From positions 47,696,042 to 47,756,041 of the forward strand of contig CM060734.1 of NCBI GenBank assembly GCA_030704615.1: 60,000 nt of DNA. The letters are read 5' to 3'. How positions within the stretch are numbered: the first letter of the stretch is position 1; every line of letters begins with the position of its first letter. The notes below the pieces were generated by a model. The model was not told the DNA's origin. It made no database searches and was given only the letters and a program-made list of their open reading frames with translations. This DNA comes from Takakia lepidozioides. Lineage: Eukaryota; Streptophyta; Takakiopsida; Takakiales; Takakiaceae. The position numbers and the translations under genes are program-made. This document shows, one piece after another, positions 33,261 through 45,058 of the stretch.

Positions 33261-33868
33261 CAAGAATTGGGCAAGCCGTTTTTTCAAGAAGCTAGGGATT
33301 TGTGAAGAAGGTGGCAGAGTGCGACAAGAAAAAAGCATGGTTGTAGCGCGGGCTGATGGAGCAGGCCTGAATTGAGGAGAAGGACAGATGATTTGAAGAG
33401 AGGGCCTGAGATCTGAATAGGATGTGTGATATATGCATAGAGGAGATGAGAATATAGCATGGTGTGGCGGTTGGGTGGACCGGAGGAGTAATCCGGTACT
33501 GTGCTGTCAGGAATAGATAAGGTAGAGATGAGCGGTGGGCTTTCTTGCTGACTGAAATCAGAACGTGATGCCTTCTCTACCTAGAGTGTACAAGCTGTGA
33601 ATAGAGTTCTAGTCAAGTTTATACTGGGCTTGAACTGACCGGAATCCCCGTGATAGTGAGCAGAGGAGTGTCTTACACTGGCGTTGATTTTCCCTGTTGA
33701 ATATAATCAAGTGGACAGCTCCTTCCTTTGAGCTTTTGGAATGAGATCAACTGTATGTGACTTCATGTTATAGAACTGAGTACTGGTTGGATGGAACTGG
33801 TGCTATTGTTGAGAACTGGGCAGAACGTGTAGAAGTGCTACGGTTGAAAGAAAGACAGAGAAGTGATA
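33160..33868 (+). repeat. 3' LTR
   Basis: Matches the 5' LTR from TGTTAGGTGCC to GAAGTGATA. It has a four-base TATA gain near its start and a roughly 9-base gain near 33563 (GAACGTGAT) relative to the 5' copy. Confidence 0.94.
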
Positions 33869-34012
33869 TGCGGCCATGTTGAGGGAAGCCTCCAAGTAGT
33901 CATCCGCAACGGACAAACTGAAGTAGATGCGCCTGCATCCCTGCACAGCTGATCTGTGCGCGTCATCAAGATTAATGAAGTCAGCTACAACAACCTCAGA
34001 TGGTTGGAGGCG
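33869..34012 (-). pseudogene. NmrA-like gene, 5' part beyond the gypsy insertion
   Basis: Minus-strand reading gives PSEVVVADFINLDDAHRSAV, QGCRRIYFSLSVADDYLEAS and LNMAA ending at the TGCGG target site. Removing the element and one target copy continues directly into VAKHYGVEVFVNMSQ at 27790, in frame. This is the part of an NmrA-like Rossmann protein after the GxxGxxG loop. An in-frame TAA lies just upstream near 34018, so the exon start or further damage is there; the first exon with the GxxGxxG motif was not found. Confidence 0.87.
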
Positions 34013-34028
34013 ATTTTATACAGACAAG

Positions 34029-34142
34029 TTTGCAGTGTGCTACCGTCCTCTTCCCGGGAAGGAGCCACCTCGAAACTGTAAAGGAAGCTACTGCAAGCCA
34101 TATTTTTGTTGGCGAAGGGCTCGAATTCGAACTAGAGTATAA
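34029..34142 (-). repeat. Possible SINE fragment
   Basis: On the minus strand a B-box-like TAGTTCGAATTCGAGCC is followed by about 80 nt that include GAGGTGGCTCCTTCCCGGGA, recalling the CGCTCCCTTCGGGAGG block of the repeat at 1-130. No A box is clear. Weak call. Confidence 0.35.
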
Positions 34143-36235
34143 TTGACCCAGTATAAGAAGTATAAAAAGGAAGTGACCAGAATGGGGTGACATGGGATGG
34201 GATGACATGGAACGGATGACACAGCAATCCAACAAGAAATGAACGTTGTATCTCGTAGCTACTTTCATTGCCTTGCCAGCATACCACTTGTTGCCACACA
34301 ATAATCAGCAGCATTCTACAATGTTTAATAGTGAGTCTCGGGTAAGAGGGGTGGGGAGGATTTGTTAAGGGCCCTGTGGAGGAGCCGATGTTGCTGGATA
34401 CTGCTAATTATTCCCATGATTGCCCTTCTTATATTCATGCCCAAATTATGTTAATCACTTTACAACCAATTACGTGGTGGTATCCCACTATTAGCCTTCA
34501 CGGCCCGTGTGGTTAATTTTTCCACTTCCTTGTATCTTCAAACCATCCATTAATAAAATTCCAGGGCCACTGTCCCCTATTCTGTAAATAATAATAATAA
34601 TAAAACCGATTAGTAATTTATACAACAAGGTAGGGCTTGCATGAATTCCATTCATTTATAAGATGCAAAACTTAAGACTCAATTGCCGCCCCATTCCTTA
34701 TTAAGAAATAAATAAAAGAAGAAGAAGACTAAGTGACTCCGGATATTGAGAGAATCTAATAAAATGTGCCATTCAATGCCCTCTCAATTTAGATTAATAA
34801 TGTCTCACAGGGATATGTGGCTCGTAGTGAAAGCAAAATACACAAAGACAAACACAATAAAACTTGGCGGTAGAACTAATTTGCAGTTGGATGTTTATAA
34901 CGGTTTAGCTCAACATTTTTTGTGGCTTGAATATGTATGTCTCTCCTAAACTATGCTCCATGAATTGTTCTCAATGTAATGTTGTTTGAGAATATTTGCT
35001 TATTTTTAAACTTGAGAACTTGGAACTATAAGTGAATGGTTGCTTCGATCAATTACCACAATTGGTATTTTAAGAACTGTTTTTTCATTTTTTTTTCACT
35101 CATCTTCAAAGCTAGCCAGATGTCTAGGAAAAGCCATTCAATATTATACTTTGAATGACAACCAATTTTATTTTATTTTTTAAGTAAATGAGGGACGGAG
35201 GCCTCACAACTTTATATATAAGGACATAGAACGTCCAAGAAGTACAAGAGGAAAAAATAACCTCTACCGTGGGTGCCATGAAGGCTGAACTAGGAAGACG
35301 ATGCTTCGTGACCAGATTGAAGAGAAGGGGGAGAAGAGAGGTCATAGATCAAGGATAATCTAGAGACCAGGAGCCATAAACCAGGATGATTAGAGCCTAA
35401 CAGCAGTGCCCCCAAACATCGACCAAATTATTCTAGCTGCAACATAATTATGAATGATATACTAAATTTTGTTCAATGTTAGAAACTAAGAGGTGTGTCA
35501 AGATCTAGCAATTCAAGCATTTTAATTAAAAACGTTTCCAAGCATCCAAGCCCTATGATAACAAAGAGTGGCAAAGTCCATGTGAGTTATGAGCATTGTG
35601 GGTATCATGTTCTATAGGAGCGCTATGGTGGCCAACTGCAACGCCTTTCCATTATTTCTTGTACATTCACAATCAAAGCAAGAGCAATTGTGTAGGGTAA
35701 AGCCTCAACACGAGCATCTTATCACTGAAACGTTTGTTGTCTTTCGAGAATTTCTTGAGTGCATCATGGTGCTTTCCAGTTGCATAATTGAACACTTTCA
35801 GTCAATAGAAACACTTATTAGGATGAGAATTATAATAAATAATAAAAACTCATAGGTATAGAATTACAAAATGATTAAGAATATCAATAAGTGATTGACT
35901 CATCACTAGTGGACTGAAAAATTGTCAAATGTAGCACTACATGAAGTAAGTGAGTACCAGTGTTGGGCGGTTCTTGCATTTGTGAAGGAACCTTCGGTTT
36001 TGTTCCACAGTTATTTCAAGAGACGGTTCCGGATCCAACTTTTAAACATGGGGGCGGTTCCGGTTACCAGTTAGTTGAATGAACCCAAGACTCTCAAGGA
36101 TTGAACCCACATTTGCACAAGGCTGCGAGAACCTTTGAGCTCATGTGAGTTGTTATTGACCTCCCAGATGCAAATAAAATTTTCTTCTTATGAATTAAAC
36201 TTCATAGAGCATGCTTCAAATTAATCCCTTCCAAA
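34143..36235. other. AT-rich spacer with repeat debris
   Basis: Contains an AAT microsatellite (about 34586-34602), a LINE-tail copy (35160-35300) and a GGTTCC-rich patch near 35965-36065. No coding signal was recognised. Confidence 0.5.
35160..35300 (-). repeat. Short copy of the LINE 3' tail
   Basis: On the minus strand AGGTTATTTTTTCCTCTTG is followed downstream by GAGGCCTCCGTCCCTCATTT and an A-rich run. It shares the CTTCATGGC upstream block and AGGTTATTTTTTCC with the copy at 17457-17590. Same inverted orientation relative to the full LINE. Confidence 0.6.
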
Positions 36236-38889
36236 TCAATCCCGCTTGAGCTCCATAATTTCTCTATGAGTTCCATCTTTGTTCACCACCACAATTTCCA
36301 CACCATCACCCTGTATATGACACAAAAACGGCAATCAACAACAGCTCTAACAAAATACCATATCAACTATTGCTTAGCTAAAAAGGTAACATTTCATTCT
36401 TTTCACCATCACTTACCGTGTAGATGTCGCGCTCTGCAGCTGAGGCAAAAGTGTCCCTGATCAGGTCCACTGCCTCTACTTCTGTCAAGGACGTCAATGA
36501 TTGCTGCCATCAAAAAGAAAGATGGCCATATGTCTTTAGTAAATTCACAATCACATGAAAAGACATGCACACCCACTCCTACAACATACACCTCTATCCT
36601 TTGATTTACACTCCACCCTATCGATGCAGTAACAGTCAGCTATAACCCAACTGTTGCATGGCAAAAAGCCAGAAAAAACACATAACAACAATAACTTGCA
36701 AAGTTACTTAATTGGACTTTGAAACAGATAACATCAATACCTACCATGTGCATGAAGAGACCCTCGGATATATTCTAACAAGTGAAATACATGATTAATT
36801 CAAGGCATACCCTTTGTGGCAGGAGAAGAGGGCTGGCAGACTTAAGTTGATTATCAAGGACTGGCATAATGAGCTGCATGCCTGTACCCTGAGAGCTGTA
36901 GCTAGCTCGCTCAAATGAGCCCACTGCATCATAGGTGTACACACACCCTTTCCCTGCTTACCCACAACAAACTTTTCTCAGCTGCAATCAGAAACAGGCT
37001 TCATACCCAACTATTATATGATTTTCTTGTTGTACACTGCGAGGAAAATTTCCACGTCGGTACTTTCCAGCCTAAAAAATCAGTTTCAAGCAGAAAATCC
37101 ATAGCTCTCTGACAAAAGATCTGGCTTAAACCGTGAATGTTTCAGGCCTTTGTCGAAACCAAATTTTGCTCATCAAACATGTGAGTCAATTGTATCATCA
37201 TTTGCAAAAACATGAAAGTCACATTTCCTTGTCTGTCCTATGGCAATGCCTCATCAGGGTGAGAATTTTAAAAACATTTAGGGAGACAAAGAGGGTGTAG
37301 CATGTGCACCTTCGCTATCCAAGCCACCAAGCACATTAAATGCATAATAGGGAAAGAAGCGCTTGTAGTATAAGGTGTTGGATAGCATTTGTGCCATTGC
37401 TGGGCAGCTCATTTGCTTGCTATGTTGGTGTTGGTAGATCTGTACTCATGCAGTAAGAGCAATGCTCAGTTCTCTATGTCTCCATCCAAGCCATTTCCAT
37501 CTGATCTTTTCAAGGGAAGACATCCTTAGGCATGTGCTACTCACCTGCAACAATCAACTCATGTTATCTGATGCGCCATATCTACAGTTTTCAATTAAAG
37601 CAACCATGCCTACCTGATGGCGTGCGTCCAGACTCTTTTGAAGAGCTCGAATGTCAGCTTGGAATCCTGATGAGGCCAATACTAATTTATGGGATCTGCG
37701 GCACCAGTTCAATGTCGTTGAACAAATGCTTCTAAAAAGTCATCTAGACAATCTAGAACAAATTATGTCACAGTTTCCTTTGCAATCCTAACTATACAAA
37801 GAGCTGAGTGCGTATAGGTTGCCTCAATGAAAATGGGATCAACAATTAGTGGACCTCTGCATGCCAATACACAATGCACAAATCTCTAGTTCAGCAAAGG
37901 GAAGTCTTCCCATTACAGGTTGTGACTGCACTATGGTAAGCGCCTACTGTTGATGAGAATATATCATTATGAGTACAAGATATCTCCATACTCACAAGTA
38001 AAGGTAGCCGAAAAAGAGGTATTGACTACATCGGATCTAAGGTCAAACGGATTTACAATTGATGCAAAGAACTAATATTGTTTAGATAAGCCATCAAGAT
38101 AGTGATGATTGGAGCTGATCAATGTTACAGCTGAAAAACGAGTAGTTAAGATATAACCTGGAGTGTGGGAAGGTGCACAAAGCCCCAAATGGACATCTAG
38201 GGAGAAGAAAACGCATAGAAAGAAATACTCACAATGGAAAGATTTTAGAACAATCTCGAGTAAGGATGCTAAACCCAGTGGACATTCTTGTGTCTGCAGC
38301 TACTACACAGTAATCTTCGCCAGCTATGGCCACACACGTTCTGGATCCAAGACCAATATGCAATGGTTTCCCCCCATAAGCGGAAACATAAACCGCCCCC
38401 CACTCATTATACCTATATCAGACCCGACTAACATCATGCCTAGTATCAACTTCCCCAAATTTCCCCTCTCAATCAGAAATACCTTGAGGCAATAGTATTC
38501 TTATGATTGTGGTGACTGGTTATAGGAGACACCCCTATTCTTTTCATTATCTGTTTTTTTATTATTATTTTAATTTTTTTGTCTTATAACATCTTTGAGC
38601 TTTCCTCGCAGTTATTCAGTTTCTTTCTTTCTTTCTTTCATCCTTTTAGTTTCGCTCAAACCCCATGTACATTACCTCCTCTTCCTCTCTCTGCCACGGG
38701 CGTAAATACAGACATTATTGTTGCATACACAAGACATATATTACACTTTCTTGCACCATTGCACATAAGTTAGTAAGCAAAATCAAGGCACTGTACGTAC
38801 CCGCCATTATTATCATAGGGACTCCAAGTAGGGGACGCCTGAGCTCTGGGCAAAGTCTCCGCTATGGTGGGGGCAAACACCATCGACAT
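36236..38889 (-). CDS. PBF1: 20S proteasome subunit beta type-1 (PBF1, beta6 position)
   Basis: Seven minus-strand exons: 38801-38889, 38233-38340, 37614-37695, 37310-37439, 36811-36953, 36417-36503 and 36236-36310. All have GT-AG borders and matching phases. They give 237 residues. Landmarks in order: [130 protein letters not shown], then [13 protein letters not shown] and a final MELKRD. This is the plant PBF family, a structural, non-proteolytic beta subunit of the 20S core in cytosol and nucleus; it lacks the catalytic N-terminal Thr, as expected. The Arabidopsis protein is about 223 residues, so this one has about 14 extra N-terminal residues, beginning MSMVFAPT. The phase evidence makes an intact, working gene very likely. 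Confidence 0.96.
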
Positions 38890-40454
38890 GGAAGCTTTCT
38901 GTACCGCAAAGACGGGGTTTTGTCCACAAGGAAGGGAGGCAAACCTTATACAAGACCATACAGGAAGAAACCCAATGTACATAAAATGTAAAAGTCCACA
39001 AGTAATCACAACCCAATATGCACAAAGTTAAATCAGATTTGAAACAAAAACTAGAGACAGAAATTAACGGGAATCCACGGGATTGGGACCCAAGCAAAGA
39101 GAGACCAAATACAGAAAGAACGGTTCCTAACAGGCGGGAAGGAAACGGTTACAAGTTAATCATGCAGTGGATGGGGGTGGGATTGTACAATCCAAGAAAT
39201 ACATCCAACATGTTTTTCACCATCTCATTTGAGCACTGAATAAGCAATCATCATTCATGTAAAGTTACTAGCTTCAAAGGGTCTGGTGGCTAGGTATCCA
39301 CCTGGTAGTAAGTGATTTTGTATGTGTGTTCTCCTTCCTTGCATCATGTTGCAAGCTCAAGATTGTTGAGGTAAGTTCGATGAAAATGAATGAGATCACT
39401 CCGCAACCTTGCCCTATCAGATTCCAACAGATGCAAAATCTAATGGCCATCTCCTGCCATGCACCAGATTATAATTGACCAGTGGTGTCATCTAAAGGTA
39501 AGGGCCCACACACATTCCGATGATTGAGAACATAATGCATAATGCAAAACTTTGATCTAAAAACCTTTCCCATAAAAAAAAGATTGAATAGATGGAACGT
39601 CATTCCTCACAACCATTTATATTTCTAGCTCCAAGCTCTCAAGTTTACATCAATTACAGACATTTTAAACAACATTGATACCACTTGTAATCTTATGAAA
39701 GATCAAGCCACGATTTTTAACTGGATTGATCGTAAAAGTTGTAACCACATCGAAACAATCTGTGAGTAGACTTCGCTTGCACTACATACCATGGGCCGTG
39801 CACGTAAACTGTATGGAGCCAAATGAATGATATGAGCATTATTGCTTTCAACACAATGCAATCCAAGATGTGAGTATTGCAAATTAAAAAGATGATCTTT
39901 TGATTCTTATCTCGATAGATGTGTTGGCAGGTGAGCGATTAATGTTCACACTTCACCAACAGCCTAGAGTCAATATGACAATGGACCGTCTGTCATTCAG
40001 GTAGCTCGACATCTAATATTTACCCATCGCAAATTTGTATAAGCATGTCATTATTTAGCACAAGAATCGCACAACCAATTTCTTAAGACGTGAAGAGCTA
40101 TAGTCCGAGATTACAAAGAGGTAGTAAGATCCCAGCTAGCTTGCAGTTTCCAGCTGGAAATACTCACGTTTTTAGTTTGTGAAGTTTTATTCATAGATTC
40201 AATTTATGAGAAGCTAGATTCGACCTTGGAGAAGGACTCGCTCTGTCACGATACTAAGTAAAGAAAAGTGGATGCACCGTTGGGATCGTTAGTTGGCTAC
40301 CTAATATTAGCACTTGGATTTGTCTCATGTTAATAGTAACACAATCACATGGAGCTGTCATGATGTGTGAAGGGGAGGTGCTAAGTTATAATCGATGGAA
40401 CCAGTGAGAACAAGCTGTCACTTAGTTGTTTAGCTTAGTTATTTGTGAAAGCTT
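38890..40454. other. No gene seen
   Basis: Upstream region of PBF1 and beyond. The PBF1 promoter must lie at its left end, but I see no clear TATA box. Short frames only. Confidence 0.5.
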
Positions 40455-40726
40455 GAGGAGCACAAATTGTTGATGAACAAGCATTTCTATATCAAACATA
40501 TACACAAAATACAACAAAGTGTTTGGTATTCTATAATTTTTGAGATGCTCCAAGGCAGTTTATTGAAATGAATGCTTTTGAAGTTTTGCAATTGTTACCA
40601 TCGGTGCAAATTCTACTGAATTTGGAACAATCATCAATGAAAGCTCCAAATTATCTGATCCATCTATCAATTGGATAATCTGGCGGTAGAGAACAATTCT
40701 TACAAAGCTAAATCTATAGGTAGCCT
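40455..40726 (-). repeat. Left inverted copy flanking the LINE
   Basis: Its reverse complement matches 48854-49150: shared GCTTTGTAAGAATTGTTCTC, CCAATTGATAGATGGATCAG, ATTGATGATTGTTCCAA and CTTGGAGCATCTCAAAAATT. Both copies encode the same peptide piece (SFVRIVLY, then QIIQLIDGSDNL). Here it stays open to HSFQ and a stop, so the repeat once carried coding sequence of an unrecognised family. Confidence 0.85.
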
Positions 40727-40892
40727 CTATAACTTTCAAACCAATATGGATGCATACTTTTTCAAACAACCAACTCATGTTTGCTTTAAGGAAATTACTT
40801 TCTTTAATCTTCTCAATGCATGTAAAGTGTATTCAGTGGATCAAGAGAGTATTGTTGGGCCACTACCCAAAATTGCAGAATAAGAAGTCCAA

Positions 40893-41135
40893 CGAAAGTT
40901 GCAAAGCAACAATTTGATATATTGCATAAATTTATCAACAGCTGTGAAAAACGTTGTCCACTCATAGTTCAATGACTATATTTCGTATATCTGATCATTG
41001 TGTTCTGTGTTAGAATGTATAGCACATCTGTTTATAAACTTTAGTAACTATGCATCTTTGGTGGTGCGCTCTGAGAAATTGAAACAAAACATCATCAATG
41101 ATGGGAGAAGATGATTAAATCATATCAATCTACAT
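40893..41135 (+). repeat. Direct repeat, copy 1
   Basis: Direct relative of 41644-41876: both have GTTGTCCACT, TGTTAGAATG, GTGCATCTTTGGTTGTGCG-like sequence and CTGAGAAATTGAAACAAA. Its left flank (TGTTGGGCCACTACCCAAAA at 40851) recurs at 49173 as TTGGGGTCAATACCCAAAAA. It may be LTR-derived, but no full LTR pair was resolved. Confidence 0.6.
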
Positions 41136-41643
41136 TCCACCCAATATCAACTCCACTTCATCATAGGATATTTCCTCCATTGTATTTCCTCCTAATAGAC
41201 GAGCAGGAAGGAGAAAGAAGATAAAAGAGATCGCAAGAAGGAGATAATTAAATTAGATTAGGAGACCGTTTCTAAGTCCCCGGTGGATAAGCCACAAACT
41301 TATATCCCAAGTTCGGATGGTGCAGAATTGACATGATCGGTGGATTGTTGAGGACCGAGCAAGTGGAGGCGGTCCCGAAGAAATCTACTAAAGCACAACA
41401 TGTCGAGCTGTTGAGAGACTAGACGCTTCAAAATGAGGCCTGCAAGGATCTAGAGCGCTATGATTCAAGTATGCTCGTGGTGGGCCGCAGGAGGAGAGGG
41501 GGTGAATAAAGTCCGAAACAGATGAAGCCCCATTGCAGCAAGACGCTTCTCGATTTGTTCAACTTGTTCTATTGGAAGGGTACCGAGTCGAAACATGTCC
41601 TACGGTATACAAATTGAAAGAAGTTTTGCTTCTAGAGCTTCTG

Positions 41644-41876
41644 AAGCAACAATATTTGCTGAGGCTCAATACATTATATAGATCTATCAATAGCTGAGAA
41701 AAATGTTGTCCACTGATCCGTTGACTATGTTTAGTATTTCTGGTCACTATATTCTATGTTAGAATGCATGGCACATCCGCTTACAAATGTGCATCTTTGG
41801 TTGTGCGTTCTGAGAAATTGAAACAAAGCTTCATCAATGATGTGGACAAGATGATGTGATCAAGTCAATCGACATT
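41644..41876 (+). repeat. Direct repeat, copy 2
   Basis: Second copy of the unit at 40893-41135, about 750 bp downstream, with many substitutions. The spacer between them (41140-41640) shows no recognised coding sequence. Confidence 0.6.
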
Positions 41877-43058
41877 CATATGATAAAACATCTCTCAAGC
41901 ACATTGTTTGAGAAATGTTTGAAAAGACATCCTGCTTCTCACTCATCAATTCTTCACATGAATTATTGCAAAATAAGATTGAATCAGGGGTATAATCGTC
42001 AGCATCTACTCCCACAATCACAAACTTGCAAATCTTTCACTAGTAAATTGTCAGGCAAGTAGGACATGGATAGTTATTTTGGTGGTATCAAAATTTTCCC
42101 CTGAAGACAGGGCATTAATGTGGGCATCTCATGTTTGTGTGGAGATGATCACTAACCGTAGAGGAAAGAGCATATTTCAGGGACAGAATGTAAGCTCTAC
42201 AAATTTTTGGAGTTGATGGCTTTATACGAAGTCGGATCAATTGTCCAAATTCAATAAGTGAATCACGAGGATATTATCTATACTTAAAGATTCAAGAAAC
42301 CATAATATCATCTCTGATTTTTTTATAATAAAAATATACGACAACTTGGATAACCGGGAGGGGATCGAGATGTAGGAAGTTGGGCTCCGCGTTTTGCGGT
42401 GAGAAGAACAAGGACTTGGCCGTTTCAAGGCTAGGCCTTCTTCTATCTTCTCTCAGACTGCGGTCCTTCCCTTCATCCCCTCTAAGGTTCTTCCTACACT
42501 TCTCCATCGCCCTCCGCCTTCTGGATAGTCTCATCGGGCTTTCTTCATCAATCTCCTAAAATAGAAAAGTGAGGCCATGGCTAGGCCTGCTTCCGGATGA
42601 TTGCGTGCTCATCAATGTTGTTCCTTCTCTAGCTAGCCATTCGTTCCTACCTCTGCCACCTCTTGATGCAGGCACGCTCAGCAGGGTGTTCTCATCTCAA
42701 GCGCTCGACATTTGATGCACTTGCGGCGCTATTCATTCTTCTCTGCAACTAAGATTAATGCCTACGGCGGAGTTTCGCGCCACTGTCTCTGGACGGGCCC
42801 TCGGATGTAACTGTCTGGCACCTTACCTGCATTGCTTCTCTCTCTTTTCTCTCCTCTTTGCTCTCCTGGCTGTTTCGGCGTTTTCGTAGCTTGGAAGGGT
42901 TCCAATAGTGCTGTTGCTCCTTCTTCTGTGGTGCCATCCTCTCCGAACCCAAGTATCTATGGCCTATGTTCAGGCTGCTGCCCATGGATTTGGCCCTAGG
43001 AGGGTAAAAGGAGACAGGAAAGGGGCAGGCACCCGGGGAGAAGACCTGTGCCCGGGCC

Positions 43059-44159
43059 ATGCTTGCTCAGAGTGGGCCCAAGGACTCATTTTTTCCGCCT
43101 AGACCACCAACCCAATGGAGTGAGGCAGCGGCCCCCGTCGATGAATCTCAACCCATTCTGCAGTTGAACATGGGCACCATAAAAGAACAATCGCAGATGA
43201 TGTCTGAGCAAGGGATTTCTCTCTACTTCCTTGGTAGAGTTCGAGACAGAGCCTTTGTAAGGAAATGGGCTTATGAAAACCTGGGAGCGGGAGGAGGCCT
43301 TACCTCACATTTTTGTGTGGCCCTGGGTAGAGGGTTCTTCTCTCTAATGTTCAGCTCTCATGATCAGGTGGAGAAAGCCTTGAATTTTAACGTCTCCCTC
43401 TCCAAATGTAGGGTTTATATTCCAATAAGAAACTGTTTTTTGTGCAAGTTCTTCCTCTTCTAAGGTTCTCTGATGTGTCCAACTTGCAACCAGGAGAGGT
43501 GGCACAAAAGTGGTTATATGGAAGCTCGGTTCCTCCAGAGCTCGGAAGTGCATCAGGCATGCCCTTTCTAGTGGCAACCTATGAAGCGGGCAGAGCCCTG
43601 GTAGAGGCTTTCTGCTCATCGCAGAAATACGCTCGCAATAGCGAAAAATGGGCCCCATCGGATGACCTGGCTAGAGTCCTTTTTCCAGATGCAGACAATA
43701 CTTCCTTCTGCTTGGCTCCCTTGGTTCTTGCTATCCCGTCCCCCCCAGCAGTGAGCTCTGGCTTTCTTCTTACGCCTTTGTTTATTTTCCTAGAAGGCTG
43801 CTCTTCTTCCAAGGGTTGGGTTCTTTCTGCAGAGTCTGCTCCGGAGGTGATTCTTCCAGCTCTTAAACTCCCCCGCTTCTGTACAGCACCTAGGGCCTTG
43901 GCGTTTTCTCAACGTATCTTTGCAGTCGCTCTTTAAAAGCTCTTCAATTAAAGTTGTAGCCAACCCCCCGTCTGATCAAGGAGCGGAGACAGTGAAAGTC
44001 ACGATCTGGTTTGTGGGTTCTCCGGAAGTCCCAGCCCCCCCGGGCTTTGCTTGGATACCTTCGAAGCTCTTCCCAAATCCAGGTTTACAGTTTGAGGTCA
44101 CCCATCTTCAGCCATCAAATCGTGACAGGCTCACGGGCTTCAAAGTGCTTCCTACATGA
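43059..44159 (+). pseudogene. LINE ORF1 (DUF4283-like), frameshifted
   Basis: Three overlapping frames (43059-43463, 43442-43936, 43920-44159). The first has the plant LINE ORF1 pattern: ISLYFLGRVRDRAFVRKWAY, then VALGRGFFSLMFSSHDQVEK, typical of the DUF4283 RNA-binding domain. The other two continue it in shifted frames with no recognised knuckle. The product would be the chaperone-like ORF1 protein. Confidence 0.7.
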
Positions 44160-45025
44160 GCTGGGACCTGCATTCTTGGAATATTAGGGGTATTGGGTCA
44201 AAGGCGTCTGTCCCCAAGAGATCTAGGATTAGGCAATGGGCCTCGTATTATCTCTCTTCTAATTCTATCATTTTCCTTCAGGAGCATAAGTTGGATGCAA
44301 GGAAGATTGCATCGCTTGGGCCATCATTTTGGCTGGCTGCCTCGTCTTGGTGGAATCCCACCGTGATAGACTCCAGGGGGGGCACGGCCATATTGATTGC
44401 CCCTTCCTTAGTGTCTAAGTTTATCAAGGTGGAGTCTTGGATATTAGGCAGAGTGCAATGTGCCTTCACCTCTCAAGATTCTATATTTCCTTCTACAGCC
44501 TTTATAAATATTTACGCTCCTAATTCTACCTCTGACCGCTCCCAGTTATGGTTAGACATCCATGCTAGGATATTAAGCAACTTCCAGGTGACCAACTGGA
44601 TTTTGGTTGGTGATTTCAACATGGTGGAACAAATGATGGACAGGCTGGGCTCCTCTGCGCAATCGCTTTCTCCGGAAGAGCGGTAAGCCTGGGACAGGCT
44701 TACCTTTTCAGTAGGTCTCTCAGACAGCTTCATCCCCACCAGATCCTCTCTCAGATTCACATGGAGTAACAATAGAGCCCCCCCGCACTTGCCTATGGCC
44801 AGATTGGATAGGTCTTACTGCTCTCCGCTGGCTGCCTCTTGGATTAAACAGGGTCCACTCCCCCCCATATTGCCAGATTTTGACCATGCTCTCTTGTCCC
44901 TCAAGCTTACTCCCCCAGGGATCCATCAAAGGGGAAGAGGTTTCTTTAAACTGAATCCGAGTCTCCTTCGATCCCCAAAAGTGATTCAGCAGCTTGCTAC
45001 AGTATGGAAAGATGCGGGTAACTAA
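44156..45025 (+). pseudogene. LINE endonuclease domain
   Basis: An APE/exo-endo-phos domain. SWNIRGIGSK, FLQEHKLD (metal-binding Glu), GGTAILIAP, INIYAPNS and VGDFNMVE are in order. After a TAA at 44684 the same frame goes on with FTWSNNRAPP and ARLDRSYCSPLA, the end of the domain. The domain would nick target DNA to prime reverse transcription. One nonsense change alone interrupts it. Its ATG overlaps the end of the ORF1 frame by a few bases. Confidence 0.9.
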
Positions 45026-45058
45026 TTCACTTCTCCATCCGTTAGATTTTTTCATAAG

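Larger units (their letters stand above)
27791..33868 (+). mobile_element. Ty3/gypsy chromovirus LTR retrotransposon, complete but decayed
   Basis: A 6,078-bp element with 704- and 709-bp LTRs, a primer-binding site for initiator tRNA-Met, gag with a zinc knuckle, protease, reverse transcriptase, RNase H, integrase with a C-terminal chromodomain, and a polypurine tract. RT and RNase H before integrase is the Ty3/gypsy order; the chromodomain marks the chromovirus branch. Internal stops in gag and at least four frame changes mean it cannot move by itself. LTRs differ by scattered substitutions and small indels (a TATA insertion near the 3' LTR start, AGAACGTGAT-like gain near 33560), so the insertion is not recent. 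It sits in an exon of an NmrA-like gene. Confidence 0.96.

Noticed and set aside
33160-33868. Independent solo LTR
   Set aside because: It is the 3' LTR of the same element: matching 5' LTR, PBS, PPT and identical TGCGG duplications on both sides.
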